From Solwaraspora sp. WMMD406 (GTDB lineage Bacteria > Actinomycetota > Actinomycetes > Mycobacteriales > Micromonosporaceae), in the NCBI RefSeq assembly GCF_029626025.1, contig NZ_JARUBF010000001.1:1488001-1552000 (forward strand): 64,000 nucleotides of DNA, read 5' to 3'. Below the pieces are notes generated by a model, which did no database searches, was not told where the DNA came from, and worked only from the letters and a program-made list of their open reading frames with translations. Position 1 is the stretch's first letter, and each line of letters starts with the position of its first letter. Positions 1 to 13,875 of the stretch are shown here, piece by piece. Both the position numbers and the translations under genes were made by a program.

Positions 1-829
1 TGAAGCGCAGCGTCAACCAGCCGGCGGCCCGAAGCGCGTTGTAGCGGCTGATGTCACGGCGGAACGTGGCGCGCTCCCGGTGATGGTCGCCTTCGTACTC
101 GATCGCGATCCGCCACTGCGGATAGGCAAGATCCATCCGGGCGATCACCCTGCCTGCCGGCAGGCGCACCTCGTACTGCGCTGTCGGGCGGGGTAGACCG
201 GCGTCGTGCAGCAGCAGACGTAGCCGGGACTCCATCGGCGACTCGGTTCGTGGTTCGGCGAGCGTGACGAGCTCGCGCAGTTGGGGAGCGCCGCGCGCGC
301 CGGGGTGGGCGCCGAGGTAACTGGTGAGGGCTTCGACGCGCAGCAGGCGGCGGTGCAGCAGGGCGTCAAGCGCGGCGAGTGCGTCGGCGCGCGGCAGCAA
401 CCGACCCAAGTCGAAAGCGGTACGCACCTCGACGGTCAGCGGTACGCCGCCGAACAGCGTCGTGATGTCGGTCGGGTCGAGTGCGTAGTGGTGCACCACG
501 ACGCGGTGGTGGGGTTTCGGCCGGACAGATCGGGGCAGGGTGACGTGCACTGGGCCGCCACCACGGGGGAGCAGGTCAACGCCCCACAGGAACGCTGCGC
601 TCAGTCCGCTGACCGCCCCGCCGACCGGCAGCTTCACCGCTACCGCCTCGCACCACATCCGGTGGTCTTCGGCGTCGAACGCCGCCGCCTGCACGTAGAC
701 GTCGGGAAGCAGCCGTCGCCAGGTGGGTCCGCGCAGCATTTGCCAGGTGGCCAGGCCGGACGCGACCGCACGACTACCGGAGAACGGGGCCGACCTCAGC
801 TCACGCGGAATCCTGGCGGCGTAGGACAT
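1..829 (-). CDS. DUF559-type endonuclease-like protein (3' end outside window)
   Basis: Read on the minus strand from the ATG at 829 for 276 codons with no stop, running off the left edge, so the C-terminus is missing. The protein opens MSYAARIPREL. About 200 residues in, a PD-(D/E)xK-like core appears: Glu in PMESRLRLLL, Asp in ARMDLAYP, and the pair in IAIEYEGDHHRE, followed by RRDISRYNALRAAGW. This arrangement is typical of actinobacterial DUF559 proteins, distant relatives of the Vsr nuclease fold. The N-terminal two thirds resembles the AbiEi-like or winged-helix extension often found in this family, but I cannot place a motif there. The substrate is unknown; it may be a housekeeping or a toxin-antitoxin-like nuclease. 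It is co-directional with the GntR gene that ends 54 bp upstream, so the two may be co-transcribed. Confidence 0.75.
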   Translation of the reverse strand, partial: MSYAARIPRELRSAPFSGSRAVASGLATWQMLRGPTWRRLLPDVYVQAAAFDAEDHRMWCEAVAVKLPVGGAVSGLSAAFLWGVDLLPRGGGPVHVTLPRSVRPKPHHRVVVHHYALDPTDITTLFGGVPLTVEVRTAFDLGRLLPRADALAALDALLHRRLLRVEALTSYLGAHPGARGAPQLRELVTLAEPRTESPMESRLRLLLHDAGLPRPTAQYEVRLPAGRVIARMDLAYPQWRIAIEYEGDHHRERATFRRDISRYNALRAAGWLTLRF

Positions 830-883
830 CGGCAGAGCCTGCCCGACGCCGAACGCCGACCGCAGCCCCGGTGGCCGGTTACG

Positions 884-1108
884 TCACCGATCCGACTGTT
901 CCCGCACGAAGACACCCTCGCCCTGCCGGCCTTCGATCAGACCTTCGGCCTTGAGGATCAGCAGGGCTGTCCTAACCGAGCCGTACGACACGCCGTAGTG
1001 GTCGATGAGCCCCTGCGTCGTCGGCAGTTGATCACCAGGACGCAGCTCGCCTGCCTGGATCTGGTCCCGGATGGCGGAAGCCACGCGTTCGTACTTGGGC
1101 ATGGTCAT
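884..1108 (-). CDS. Short GntR-family transcriptional regulator
   Basis: A 74-residue protein that is almost entirely a GntR winged helix-turn-helix: YERVASAIRDQIQAGELRPGDQLP, then GVSYGSVRTALLILKAEGLIEGRQGEGVFV. No effector-binding domain follows, so it is a DNA-binding-only member like those that control mobile elements and small accessory loci. The open frame extends upstream to 1234, but the residues before MTMPKYERV are compositionally odd. An AGGGAG ribosome site lies about 9 nt before the ATG at 1108, which fixes that start. A set of TGTCGACA palindromes lies just upstream and overlaps a plausible promoter, suggesting autoregulation. The DUF559 gene lies downstream on the same strand, and a DUF6907-like gene is divergent. 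Confidence 0.82.
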   Translation of the reverse strand: MTMPKYERVASAIRDQIQAGELRPGDQLPTTQGLIDHYGVSYGSVRTALLILKAEGLIEGRQGEGVFVREQSDR

Positions 1109-1152
1109 GTCGGTGGTCTCCCTGGCTCGCACCGCCAAGTAGACCACCGAAG

Positions 1153-1195
1153 ATCGACAGCGTCTATTACGTCGACAGTGTCGACAATGTCGACG
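1153..1195 (-). promoter_or_regulatory. Phased palindrome array, probable GntR operator and promoter
   Basis: Three copies of the palindrome core GTCGAC (1170-1177, 1179-1186, 1188-1195) have centres exactly 9 bp apart. A fourth copy, ATCGAC, is centred 18 bp further toward the gene, in the same register. Read on the minus strand, a TCGACA box and a TAATAG box are 18 bp apart and could be the -35 and -10 of the GntR gene, with the array covering both. That the array is the binding site of the adjacent GntR protein is inference from position. Confidence 0.5.
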
Positions 1196-1318
1196 CTCTG
1201 TCGTAACCTCGGTATTGCTCTCCTTGGCTCGCAACCGGGTGGAGCGGGTTTTGTAGGCGGCCCGGGTGGAGTTGGCGCTCCAGGATCCCGGGCCTTGACC
1301 GGGAGAGGACCCCGGCCC

Positions 1319-1672
1319 ATGAGCAATCTACCGAAGCGTGCCCATCCGCCGTGGTGCCTGCGCGGCTCGGACTGCGCCACCACGCCCGAGAGCCCAGCCT
1401 GGCACTCCTCCCGGCTCCTCCGAGTGCCCGCAGCTGAGCACTCCTGCGTCGACATCGCGGTCGGCCGCTGGCAGCTCGACTCTGCCCAGCTGTCCCAGGC
1501 GCTGGCGGGTGGCGTACTGCTGGAGTTCCGGCTCGGTGACGACGTCGACCAGTGGCCGGTCGACCGGGCGCAGGCACTTGCCCTGACCGGGATCATCCCG
1601 CGACTGCTGCGCGGCGACGCGGCAACACCACTGCGCGGCGACGGGGCAACCCCGTACCGGTGGGCCGCCTGA
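1319..1672 (+). CDS. Small DUF6907-like protein
   Basis: A 117-residue protein starting MSNLPKRAHPPWCLRGSDC, with GGAGAGG about 10 nt before the ATG. The pattern of an early HPPWC and a later Cys (AEHSCVDIAV), followed by a GGVLLEFRL strand and a DQWPVDRAQALALTGIIPRLL helix, resembles the small actinobacterial DUF6907 family, whose function is unknown. The assignment rests on my recollection of the family pattern and is moderate. The last 25 codons contain a duplicated CGGCGACG-type segment and are low in complexity. The gene is divergent from the GntR regulator, with the operator array between them, so the pair may form a small regulated unit. Confidence 0.5.
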   Translation: MSNLPKRAHPPWCLRGSDCATTPESPAWHSSRLLRVPAAEHSCVDIAVGRWQLDSAQLSQALAGGVLLEFRLGDDVDQWPVDRAQALALTGIIPRLLRGDAATPLRGDGATPYRWAA

Positions 1673-1809
1673 CCTCGGCGCAGCGGGCGGGGCGGATAGG
1701 CTGGTAGGCCTGACCCCCCGCCCGGACCGGGCGCGGGGCTGTCGTCGCGTGCGCCCCCGAGCGCGCGCGTCCACACAGCAAGGCGTATCCCACCGCGAAG
1801 GTTGTGATC

Positions 1810-5541
<3,732 letters not shown>

Positions 5542-5554
5542 GAGAGTGTCGTCC

Positions 5555-6256
5555 ATGCAGCGTGTCCGTCGCCTGGCGTCGATCACCGTCATTGCCCTGG
5601 TCGGGGTCGCCGCACTGTCCGCTTGCCGGGCGCAGCCCGGGGTCGCCGCCTACGTGGGCGACCAGCAGTACACCGAGGAGCAGGTGACCAGCCTCGTCGA
5701 CGAGCTCAACGAGCAGCTCGGCGCGGATGGCGCGGCTCCGGAGGGCGCCCCGCCGGCGCCGACCCGACAGCAGGTCGTCAGCGCCTTGGTGCTGGCCGAC
5801 GTCTGCGCGCAGCTCGACGTGCCGGCCGGCGGTCAGCAGATTTCCCCGGAGCAGTACGCGCAGCAGTTCGGTCTGCCGGCCGATTCGGAATACGTCCAGG
5901 CGTCGGCGCAGGCGTGGACCTGCGTCTCCGGGCTGCAGGGCGGCGGCGAGCAGGTGGCGCCGACCCAGGAGGAGTTGCAGGAGCTGGTCGACCGGGGCCG
6001 CGCCGCCGGGGTCATCCCGGAGGACGTCACCGACGAGCAAGCGGCCAGCCAACTCGACGGCGATCAGCTGCGCTCCTCGCTGGCCGCCCGCGACGCGATT
6101 GCCGAAGCGGCCGCCGAGCAGGACGTGTCGGTGAACCCGCGCTACCGTCCGTTGGAGTTCCCGGTGCTCAGCTTCCAGACCGCCCAGGGCAACGTGGTCG
6201 CGGTCGGCATCCCGCTGGGTGACGGCGACTCGGGTACGGTCTCCGAACGGCAGTGA
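5555..6256 (+). CDS. Secreted lipoprotein, SurA/PrsA-N-terminal-like
   Basis: A 233-residue lipoprotein with a Sec signal (RRLASITVIALVGVAAL) and a lipobox LSAC, predicted to be lipidated at Cys24. The mature part (YVGDQQYTEEQVTSLVDEL and later segments rich in Gln and Glu) resembles the SurA N-terminal chaperone domain found in lipoproteins next to mfd and mazG in other actinobacteria. No peptidyl-prolyl isomerase domain is visible. The start at 5555 sits 13 nt after the mfd stop. The stop overlaps the GTG of mazG by 4 nt, so translation is probably coupled. A role in folding exported proteins is inference from family resemblance. Confidence 0.8.
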   Translation: MQRVRRLASITVIALVGVAALSACRAQPGVAAYVGDQQYTEEQVTSLVDELNEQLGADGAAPEGAPPAPTRQQVVSALVLADVCAQLDVPAGGQQISPEQYAQQFGLPADSEYVQASAQAWTCVSGLQGGGEQVAPTQEELQELVDRGRAAGVIPEDVTDEQAASQLDGDQLRSSLAARDAIAEAAAEQDVSVNPRYRPLEFPVLSFQTAQGNVVAVGIPLGDGDSGTVSERQ

Positions 6257-7278
6257 CCGCGCGGATCGTCCTGCTGGTCACCTCGCCCCGGCTGCCGGCC
6301 GGGCTGCTCACGGCACAGGCGTGGGACACCGTACGCCGGTTTCCGGTGTTCGCCGGAGCGGACAGCGAGCTGACCACGGCGATCAGCGTCGCCGGCGGCA
6401 CCGTGATCGTGCCTGGCCCGCAGCCTGCTTCGGCGGTGGAGCCGGTCGAGGAGACCCTGCTGGCGGCGGCCGCCGAACACGGCACCGCGGTCTGGCTGGC
6501 CGGTCCGGCCGGTGACGAGGATCTGGCCCGCCGGCTCGGGCTGCGCCTAGCCCGCGAGCCCGGCCTGGCCGAGCTGGAGCTGATGTACGGCTCCTGGGAT
6601 CCGCCCGGGGCCCGGCTGCTCGACGCCGTCGAGGTGATGGACCGGCTCGCCTCACCCGGTGGGGACCCGTGGAAGCGGCAGCAGACCCACGACTCCCTGG
6701 CGCGATACCTGCTCGAGGAGAGCTACGAGGCGTACGACGCGATCGCCGCCGGTGACCTGGCGGCGCTGCGCGACGAGTTGGGTGACGTGCTGCTGCAGGT
6801 GGTGCTGCACGCCCGGCTCGCCCAGGAGCTACCCGAGGGCGAACGCTGGGACGTCGACGACGTGGCCGGCGGGCTGGTGGCGAAGATGATCCGCCGCAAC
6901 CCGCACGTCTTCGCCGGTGTGCGGGTCGACGGTGTGGAAGAAGTGATTGACAACTGGGAGCAGATCAAGGCCGCCGAGCGGGCGGCGTCGGGTGCCGCCG
7001 CCGGCGCTGGCGGCGCACCGTCACCGATGGACGGGATCGTGCTCGCCCAGCCGGCGCTGTCGCTGGCCGACAAGGTGCTGCACCGGGCCGGGCGGGCCGG
7101 GGTCGACGTACCGCTGCCGGAGCCGGACGCGGCCGCGGACCCGTCGGCGCGGCTCGGCGCGCACCTGCTCGCGGTGGTCGCGCGGGCCCGGGCCGACGGT
7201 CTGGACGCCGAAGGGGCGTTACGCCGGGCCGCGCTCGCGTACGTCGACGCCGTCCGCGCCGCCACCACCAGGAGCTGA
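6253..7278 (+). CDS. mazG: Nucleoside triphosphate pyrophosphohydrolase MazG
   Basis: MazG hydrolyses NTPs and dNTPs to NMPs plus pyrophosphate, clearing abnormal nucleotides. The 341-residue protein has a variable N-terminal half (residues 1-110), as in mycobacterial MazG. The all-alpha MazG core follows: DPWKRQQTHDSLARYLLEESYEAYDAI, then LRDELGDVLLQVVLHA, supplying the EExxE and ExxD metal ligands, then KMIRRNPHVFAG and NWEQIKAAER. It starts with a GTG that overlaps the lipoprotein stop. Its last 60 bp overlap the 3' end of the convergent lspA gene. The order mfd-lipoprotein-mazG matches the M. tuberculosis arrangement. Confidence 0.93.
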   Translation: MTARIVLLVTSPRLPAGLLTAQAWDTVRRFPVFAGADSELTTAISVAGGTVIVPGPQPASAVEPVEETLLAAAAEHGTAVWLAGPAGDEDLARRLGLRLAREPGLAELELMYGSWDPPGARLLDAVEVMDRLASPGGDPWKRQQTHDSLARYLLEESYEAYDAIAAGDLAALRDELGDVLLQVVLHARLAQELPEGERWDVDDVAGGLVAKMIRRNPHVFAGVRVDGVEEVIDNWEQIKAAERAASGAAAGAGGAPSPMDGIVLAQPALSLADKVLHRAGRAGVDVPLPEPDAAADPSARLGAHLLAVVARARADGLDAEGALRRAALAYVDAVRAATTRS

Positions 7279-7848
7279 CGGGTCCGCCGGGTCCGGGCGC
7301 AGCCGGATGCCGCGCAGCTCCAGGGTCAGGAACGTGACGACGCCGAAGAAGAGCGCGATGTCGGCGACGTTGCCGATGAACCAGTCGAAGTACGCGATGA
7401 AGTCCACGACGTGGCCCTGGCCGAACGACGGCTCGCGGAACAGCCGGTCCAGCAGGTGTGTGAACGCCCCGCCGAGGACCAGGCCGAGCGCCACCGCCCA
7501 GCCTCGGGAGCGGGCCCGCGTGGCGAACCAGGCGGTGACGCCGACACCGATCGCGGCGGCGATGGTGAACACCCAGGTGGTGTTCTCACCCATGGAGAAC
7601 GCCGCGCCCGGGTTGTAGATCAGCTGGATGCCGAGCGCGTCGCCGATCAGCGGGGTCCGTTCGCCCCGGGCCAGGGTCGCCTCGGCCCACAGCTTGGTCA
7701 GCTGGTCGACGACGAGCACCGTGGTGGCGATGCCGAAGGCGAGCCAGGGGGCACGGCGGGTCCACCGCTGCCGCCGGTGCGAGGACGTCGGCGTGGCGGA
7801 GTCGGTCGGTTCGTGGATGGTCTCGTCGGGGCCGGCCTGCTCGCTCAT
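7219..7848 (-). CDS. lspA: Lipoprotein signal peptidase LspA
   Basis: LspA is the membrane aspartyl protease that removes signal peptides from diacylglyceryl-modified prolipoproteins. The 209-residue protein has four predicted membrane helices and the family motifs VVDQLTKLWA, YNPGAAFSMG, GHVVDFI and GNVADIALFFG; the catalytic pair should be Asp149 and Asp163. The usual GGALGNLIDR box reads GGAFTHLLDR here, so the conserved Gly-Asn is replaced by Thr-His. The start is the ATG at 7848; an upstream extension in the open frame to 7884 lacks family character. A hydrophilic extension of about 35 residues precedes the first helix, and a Gly/Pro-rich tail ends the protein. It is convergent with mazG. 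Confidence 0.92.
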   Translation of the reverse strand: MSEQAGPDETIHEPTDSATPTSSHRRQRWTRRAPWLAFGIATTVLVVDQLTKLWAEATLARGERTPLIGDALGIQLIYNPGAAFSMGENTTWVFTIAAAIGVGVTAWFATRARSRGWAVALGLVLGGAFTHLLDRLFREPSFGQGHVVDFIAYFDWFIGNVADIALFFGVVTFLTLELRGIRLRPDPADPSAPGGGGADGVDVRERGPA

Positions 7849-7905
7849 GATCGGTGATTCTTCCACCGCCGTCCGGCCGCCCACAGGCCACGTCGACCGC
7901 CCCGC

Positions 7906-8152
7906 AAGCCCTGGTGGGAGTGCCTGCTGCCGTCGGGCGGCTGTTCCGGTTGGAAATCGACAGCACGATCCGTGCGACAGCGGCCGCGTTTGCCCAGCCG
8001 ACGATGCGCAGCCTCGACGCCATCCACCTCGCCACCGCCCAGGTACTCATGAACGAGTCCGGGGCGGAGCTCGTCGCCTTCGTCACCTATGATCGGCGAC
8101 TTCTCGACTGCGCAAAGGGAAGCGGGACTACCGGTGGCGAGTCCCGGCCAGA
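7906..8152 (+). pseudogene. vapC: Remnant of a VapC-type PIN-domain toxin
   Basis: The frame reads VGRLFRLEIDSTIRATAAAF, then TMRSLDAIHLATAQVL and LVAFVTYDRRLLDCA, the C-terminal half of an actinobacterial VapC ribonuclease, including the SLDAIHLATA motif and the last acidic patch (TYDRRL). The N-terminal half with the first catalytic Asp is absent. After LLDCA the correct ending (REAGLPVASPG) continues in the next frame, so one extra base lies in the CAAAGGG run at 8113-8119. No start codon or partner antitoxin gene is visible. It is a dead toxin fragment between lspA and the DUF885 gene. Confidence 0.75.
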
Positions 8153-8337
8153 ACCGACCGCGTCTTCGGCTCGCTGGCCGCTGCCGGCGGGAACCGGAAG
8201 ACCCTACCTGGACGTGCTGCCCGAGGCCATTCTTGATCCGTGCCGCCTCAACGGGCAGCCCTGCGGCGTGTCGCGTCGCAGGACCGAAGTGGATCACCAT
8301 GGGGCTGGTGTCGGTGGGATGACCTAGGGTCGGTGGC

Positions 8338-9954
8338 ATGGCACCGTTCGTACCTCTGGCGGAACGCATCGTCGACGCCTTGCTGGCCGGCGACCCGGCG
8401 TTGGCCTCGTTGGCCGGTGACCATCGGGTCGACGACCGGCTGCCGGACCTGTCGGCCGACGCGGTCGCCGGCACGGCGACGATGCTGCTCGATGCCACCA
8501 ACGCGCTCGCCGAGGTCGACGCCGACGCGCTGGGCGTCCAGGAGCGGGTGGATCACGCGATCCTGTCGGCGCTCGTCGACCGACAGCTGTTCGAACTGAC
8601 CGAGGTCCGGGCCCGGGAGTGGAACCCGCTGGTCTACAACCCGGGGCCGCTGCTGCACAGCCTGATCGCCCGCCCGTTCGCGCCGGCCGCGCAGCGGTTG
8701 ACCAGTCTGGCCGGGCGGCTCGGCGCCGTACCGGACGTGTTGGCCACCGCGCGTGCGACGCTGCGCGGCGTGCCGGCGATCCACGCCGAGACCGCCGCCG
8801 GGCAGTTCGCCGGGGCCGCCGCGCTGGTACGCGACCGGGTGCCCCTGCTGCTGGCCGAGGAACCCGGGCTACGGGGCCGGGTCGACCCGCTGGCCGCCGA
8901 AGCGACGGCCGCGTTGGACGAGTTCGCCAGCTGGCTGCGCGAAAGCCTCGACCGCGACACCGATCGTCGGGATCCGCGACTGGGCCGACGGCTGTGGGAG
9001 GCGCGGTTGTGGCACACCCTCGACACCGAGTTGACCGCCGCCGAGATCCTGGACCGGGCCTGGGCCAATCTGGAACGCCTCACCGACGAGATCCGGGCCG
9101 TGGCGGCCGAGCTGACCGGCGGGCCGGCCACCGACGAGACGGTCCGGGTCGCGCTGGACCGGCTCGGTGCCGAGCACCCGGACGACTCGTCCATCGTGGA
9201 GCTGGCGACGGTGGCGATGCGGGAGACCGTCGAGTTCGTCGCGGCCCACGATCTCGTGTCCCTGGTGGACGACAGGTGCGTGATCCAGGAGATGCCGGAG
9301 TTCGCCCGCGGCGTCGCCATCGCCTACTGTGATCCGCCCGGCATGCTCGAGCACGCCGACGTGCCGACCTTCTACTGCATCGCGCCGACGCCGTCCGACT
9401 GGTCGCCGGCGCGGGTCGAGTCGTTCTACCGGGAGTACAACGACCACATGGTCCGCGACCTGACCGTGCACGAGGCGATGCCGGGCCATTTTCTGCAGCT
9501 CGCCCACGCCCGTCGGTTCCTGGGCACCACCCGGGTCCGGGCCATCGGCCGGTCCGGGTCCTTCGTCGAAGGCTGGGCGGTGTACGCCGAGGAGCTGATG
9601 GCCGACGCCGGATTCGGCGGTCTGGCGGTACGACTACAGCAGCTCAAGATGCAGTTGCGGATGACGCTCAACGCCATCCTGGACCAGTTGGCACACTGCG
9701 CGGATCTGCCGCAGGACGAGGCGATGGCGTTGCTGACCGGACGGGGCTTCCAGGAGGAGGGCGAGGCTGCCGGCAAGTGGCGTCGCGCCCTGCTGACGTC
9801 GACTCAGCTGTCGACGTACTTCGTCGGCTACACCGAGGTCGCGCAGGTCGCCGCCGCCCGGCCGGCGGGTACGCCGGTCCGGCAGTGGCACGACGCGATG
9901 CTCGCGCACGGCTCGCCGCCGCCCCGGCACCTGCCGGCCCTACTGTCGATCTGA
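8338..9954 (+). CDS. DUF885 family metallopeptidase-like protein
   Basis: A 538-residue soluble protein of the DUF885 family, mostly alpha-helical and related to gluzincin carboxypeptidases. The zinc motif HEAMPGH is at residues 378-384 (HExxxGH as in this family), followed by FVEGWAVYAEELM, which supplies the third ligand Glu. Upstream motifs such as YCDPPGMLE and PTFYCIAPTP are also usual. The start is the ATG at 8338 with only a weak AGGG upstream. No signal peptide or membrane segment is seen, so it probably acts in the cytoplasm on peptides; the substrate is unknown. Its 3' end overlaps the convergent nudC remnant by 15 bp. Confidence 0.9.
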   Translation: MAPFVPLAERIVDALLAGDPALASLAGDHRVDDRLPDLSADAVAGTATMLLDATNALAEVDADALGVQERVDHAILSALVDRQLFELTEVRAREWNPLVYNPGPLLHSLIARPFAPAAQRLTSLAGRLGAVPDVLATARATLRGVPAIHAETAAGQFAGAAALVRDRVPLLLAEEPGLRGRVDPLAAEATAALDEFASWLRESLDRDTDRRDPRLGRRLWEARLWHTLDTELTAAEILDRAWANLERLTDEIRAVAAELTGGPATDETVRVALDRLGAEHPDDSSIVELATVAMRETVEFVAAHDLVSLVDDRCVIQEMPEFARGVAIAYCDPPGMLEHADVPTFYCIAPTPSDWSPARVESFYREYNDHMVRDLTVHEAMPGHFLQLAHARRFLGTTRVRAIGRSGSFVEGWAVYAEELMADAGFGGLAVRLQQLKMQLRMTLNAILDQLAHCADLPQDEAMALLTGRGFQEEGEAAGKWRRALLTSTQLSTYFVGYTEVAQVAAARPAGTPVRQWHDAMLAHGSPPPRHLPALLSI

Positions 9955-10829
9955 GGGCCGGTTCCGTTGATGTTCGATCAGCCAGCGCGAGATCGAATAG
10001 GCGGCGGGCAGTTCGGCGGGTAGGTCGTCGATGGCGAACCAGCGGGCCTCGGCGATCTCCCGTCCGTCGACCACTGGTTGGGCGTCGGGCGCGGCCCGCG
10101 CGGTGAAGCCGGCGAGCACGACTCCCGGCCCGGACATCGCCCACGGCTGGCTGCCGAAGTAGGTCACGTCGTGCACGTCGAGGCCGACTTCCTCGCCGAC
10201 CTCCCGGTGGACCGCCTCCTCCAGCGACTCGCCCGCCTCGACGAAGCCGGCGACCAGGGCCCAGATGGCGGTCGGGCCGTAGGTGTGCCGGACCAGCAGC
10301 AGTTCCTCACCGCCCGGGCGTACGGGATCGCTGGTGGTCCGGGTGATCGCGGCCAGCACCGCCGGGGAGAGCTGCATGGGCACGTACAGGTCGCAGTCGG
10401 GGCAGCGCCGGGCGTGTTCGCGGGGGACGTCGTCGAGCTTTTGGCGCAGGCACCACAGAACCGATGGGTACGCCGCCAGGTGACCACCTGCAACGCCCGG
10501 CCGGCCAACGCCGCGAGTGGTTCTCCCAGTTTGCTGGCGATCGCCGGCCAGCTGTGCCAGGAGCCGAGCTGTTCGTCGACGGCGGGCAGTTCGGCCGCCC
10601 AGACCCGGCCGCCGTCGAGGGCGCCCAGCGGGATCCACTCGGTCCGCGCCGGCAGGTCGGCGACGTAGGGCAGCCATCCGTCCGGCCCGAGCAGTAACCG
10701 CCGTCCGGCGACGACCAGGCAGACGTCGGCCGGGCGGACCTGGTCGGCCGGGTCCGGTCTACCCGCGTCCGGCACGAACCGACCGGACGGAGTCGGCGGC
10801 ATCGGGTGGGGCGGCGGCGTCGGCGGCAT
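9940..10829 (-). pseudogene. nudC: NADH pyrophosphatase NudC, interrupted by one frameshift
   Basis: NudC hydrolyses NAD(H) and can decap NAD-RNA. The N-terminal frame (start about 10829, or MPPTPSG at 10802) runs through GRRLLLGPDGWLPY, LGALDGGRVWAAELPA and RRTHRFCGAC, the first half of the zinc ribbon. The remainder (KLDDVPREHARRCPDC, the Nudix box GFVEAGESLEEAVHREVGEEVG, and SQPWAMSGPG in place of the usual SQPWPFP) is in another frame. The shift falls at the T4 run 10439-10442, where one base seems missing from the gene. Both halves are otherwise well preserved, so this is either a very recent mutation or an error in the sequence. The gene is 7 bp downstream of the lipoprotein gene on the same strand and may be co-transcribed. 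Confidence 0.82.
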
Positions 10830-10836
10830 GTCGCGG

Positions 10837-13047
<2,211 letters not shown>

Positions 13048-13070
13048 CGTCTCGCCGTTCACAAGGTCGC

Positions 13071-13106
13071 GGAGCCGTCGGCGGATCGATTCCCGTCGAC
13101 GGCTCC
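13071..13106 (+). terminator. Hairpin between eno and divIC
   Basis: A perfect 10-bp stem, GGAGCCGTCG (13071-13080) with CGACGGCTCC (13097-13106), encloses a 16-nt loop 24 bp after the eno stop. No T-run follows, so in a high-GC actinomycete it is a possible terminator or mRNA-processing stem separating abundant eno mRNA from divIC. Confidence 0.55.
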
Positions 13107-13149
13107 GGTCAGGTACGCGATCGACAGTCCGGACAGGGGTGTGACGACG

Positions 13150-13875
13150 GTGACGCAACGGCGTACACCGAGTGGCCAGGGCCCGGCCCGGCGTCCCAGC
13201 CATCCGGGTCGGTCGGGGGCGCGTGGTCCGCTGCGGTCCGCCGGCCGGGACGCCGTCGGCCGTGGGGAGCAACGGGGGGCGCCGATCCCGTTGGACCGGA
13301 CCGCTGGTGACCGCCCGACCGCCGGTCGGGCCGCCACCGGGCGTACCGCTGGACGGGGTGGAGCTGGCCGACGCGCTGGTGGCCGGACCGCCGACCCCGG
13401 CCGTCCCTCGGCCCGCCCGGCCGCCGCCCGACGGACCGCGCCCGGACCCGTCAAACGGACCTCGGCTCCGCAGCCCAACCGGTTCACCGGACGGGCGACG
13501 GTGCTGCTGGTCGTGCTGGTGGCGCTGGCGCTGGCGTACACGTACCCGGTGCGGGTCTATCTCAGTCAGCAGTCCGACATCGCCCGGATGGAGCAGGCCC
13601 AGCAGGCGCAGCGGGAACGGATCGAGGACCTGTCGGCGCAGGCGGAGCGGTGGGAAGATCCGGATTTCATTCGGATCGAAGCCAAACGCCGGTTCTACAT
13701 GGTCTATCCCGGTGAGGTGCCGTTGCTGGTCTTGCACGATCCACAGGGCGCCGCTCGGGACGCTGGTGGCCAGCTCCCGGCCGGTCCAGGCGACCAGACG
13801 GCTCCCGCCGACCCGTGGTACGACACCCTCTGGTCCAGCGTCCGGGCCGCCGACGCGGAGGGGACGGCACCATGA
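13150..13875 (+). CDS. FtsB/DivIC-type septum formation initiator
   Basis: DivIC-family proteins join FtsL and FtsQ in the divisome. Of about 241 residues, the first 110 are a disordered Arg/Gly/Ala/Pro-rich cytoplasmic region. One membrane helix (ATVLLVVLVALALAYTYPV) follows, then an extracytoplasmic coiled coil (LSQQSDIARMEQAQQAQRER) and the conserved RIEAKRRFYMVYPGE. Two GTG codons could start it; the AGGGG site at 13135-13139 is 1 nt from the GTG at 13141 but 10 nt from the one at 13150, so I use 13150. Its TGA overlaps the ATG of the DUF501 gene. The long low-complexity N-terminus is common in actinobacterial versions. Confidence 0.88.
   Translation: MTQRRTPSGQGPARRPSHPGRSGARGPLRSAGRDAVGRGEQRGAPIPLDRTAGDRPTAGRAATGRTAGRGGAGRRAGGRTADPGRPSARPAAARRTAPGPVKRTSAPQPNRFTGRATVLLVVLVALALAYTYPVRVYLSQQSDIARMEQAQQAQRERIEDLSAQAERWEDPDFIRIEAKRRFYMVYPGEVPLLVLHDPQGAARDAGGQLPAGPGDQTAPADPWYDTLWSSVRAADAEGTAP

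Noticed and set aside
281-1318. Long plus-strand frame opposite the DUF559 and GntR genes
   Set aside because: Composition is random-like and the opposite strand encodes recognisable proteins; only its last part (from 1319) has a start site and a plausible product.
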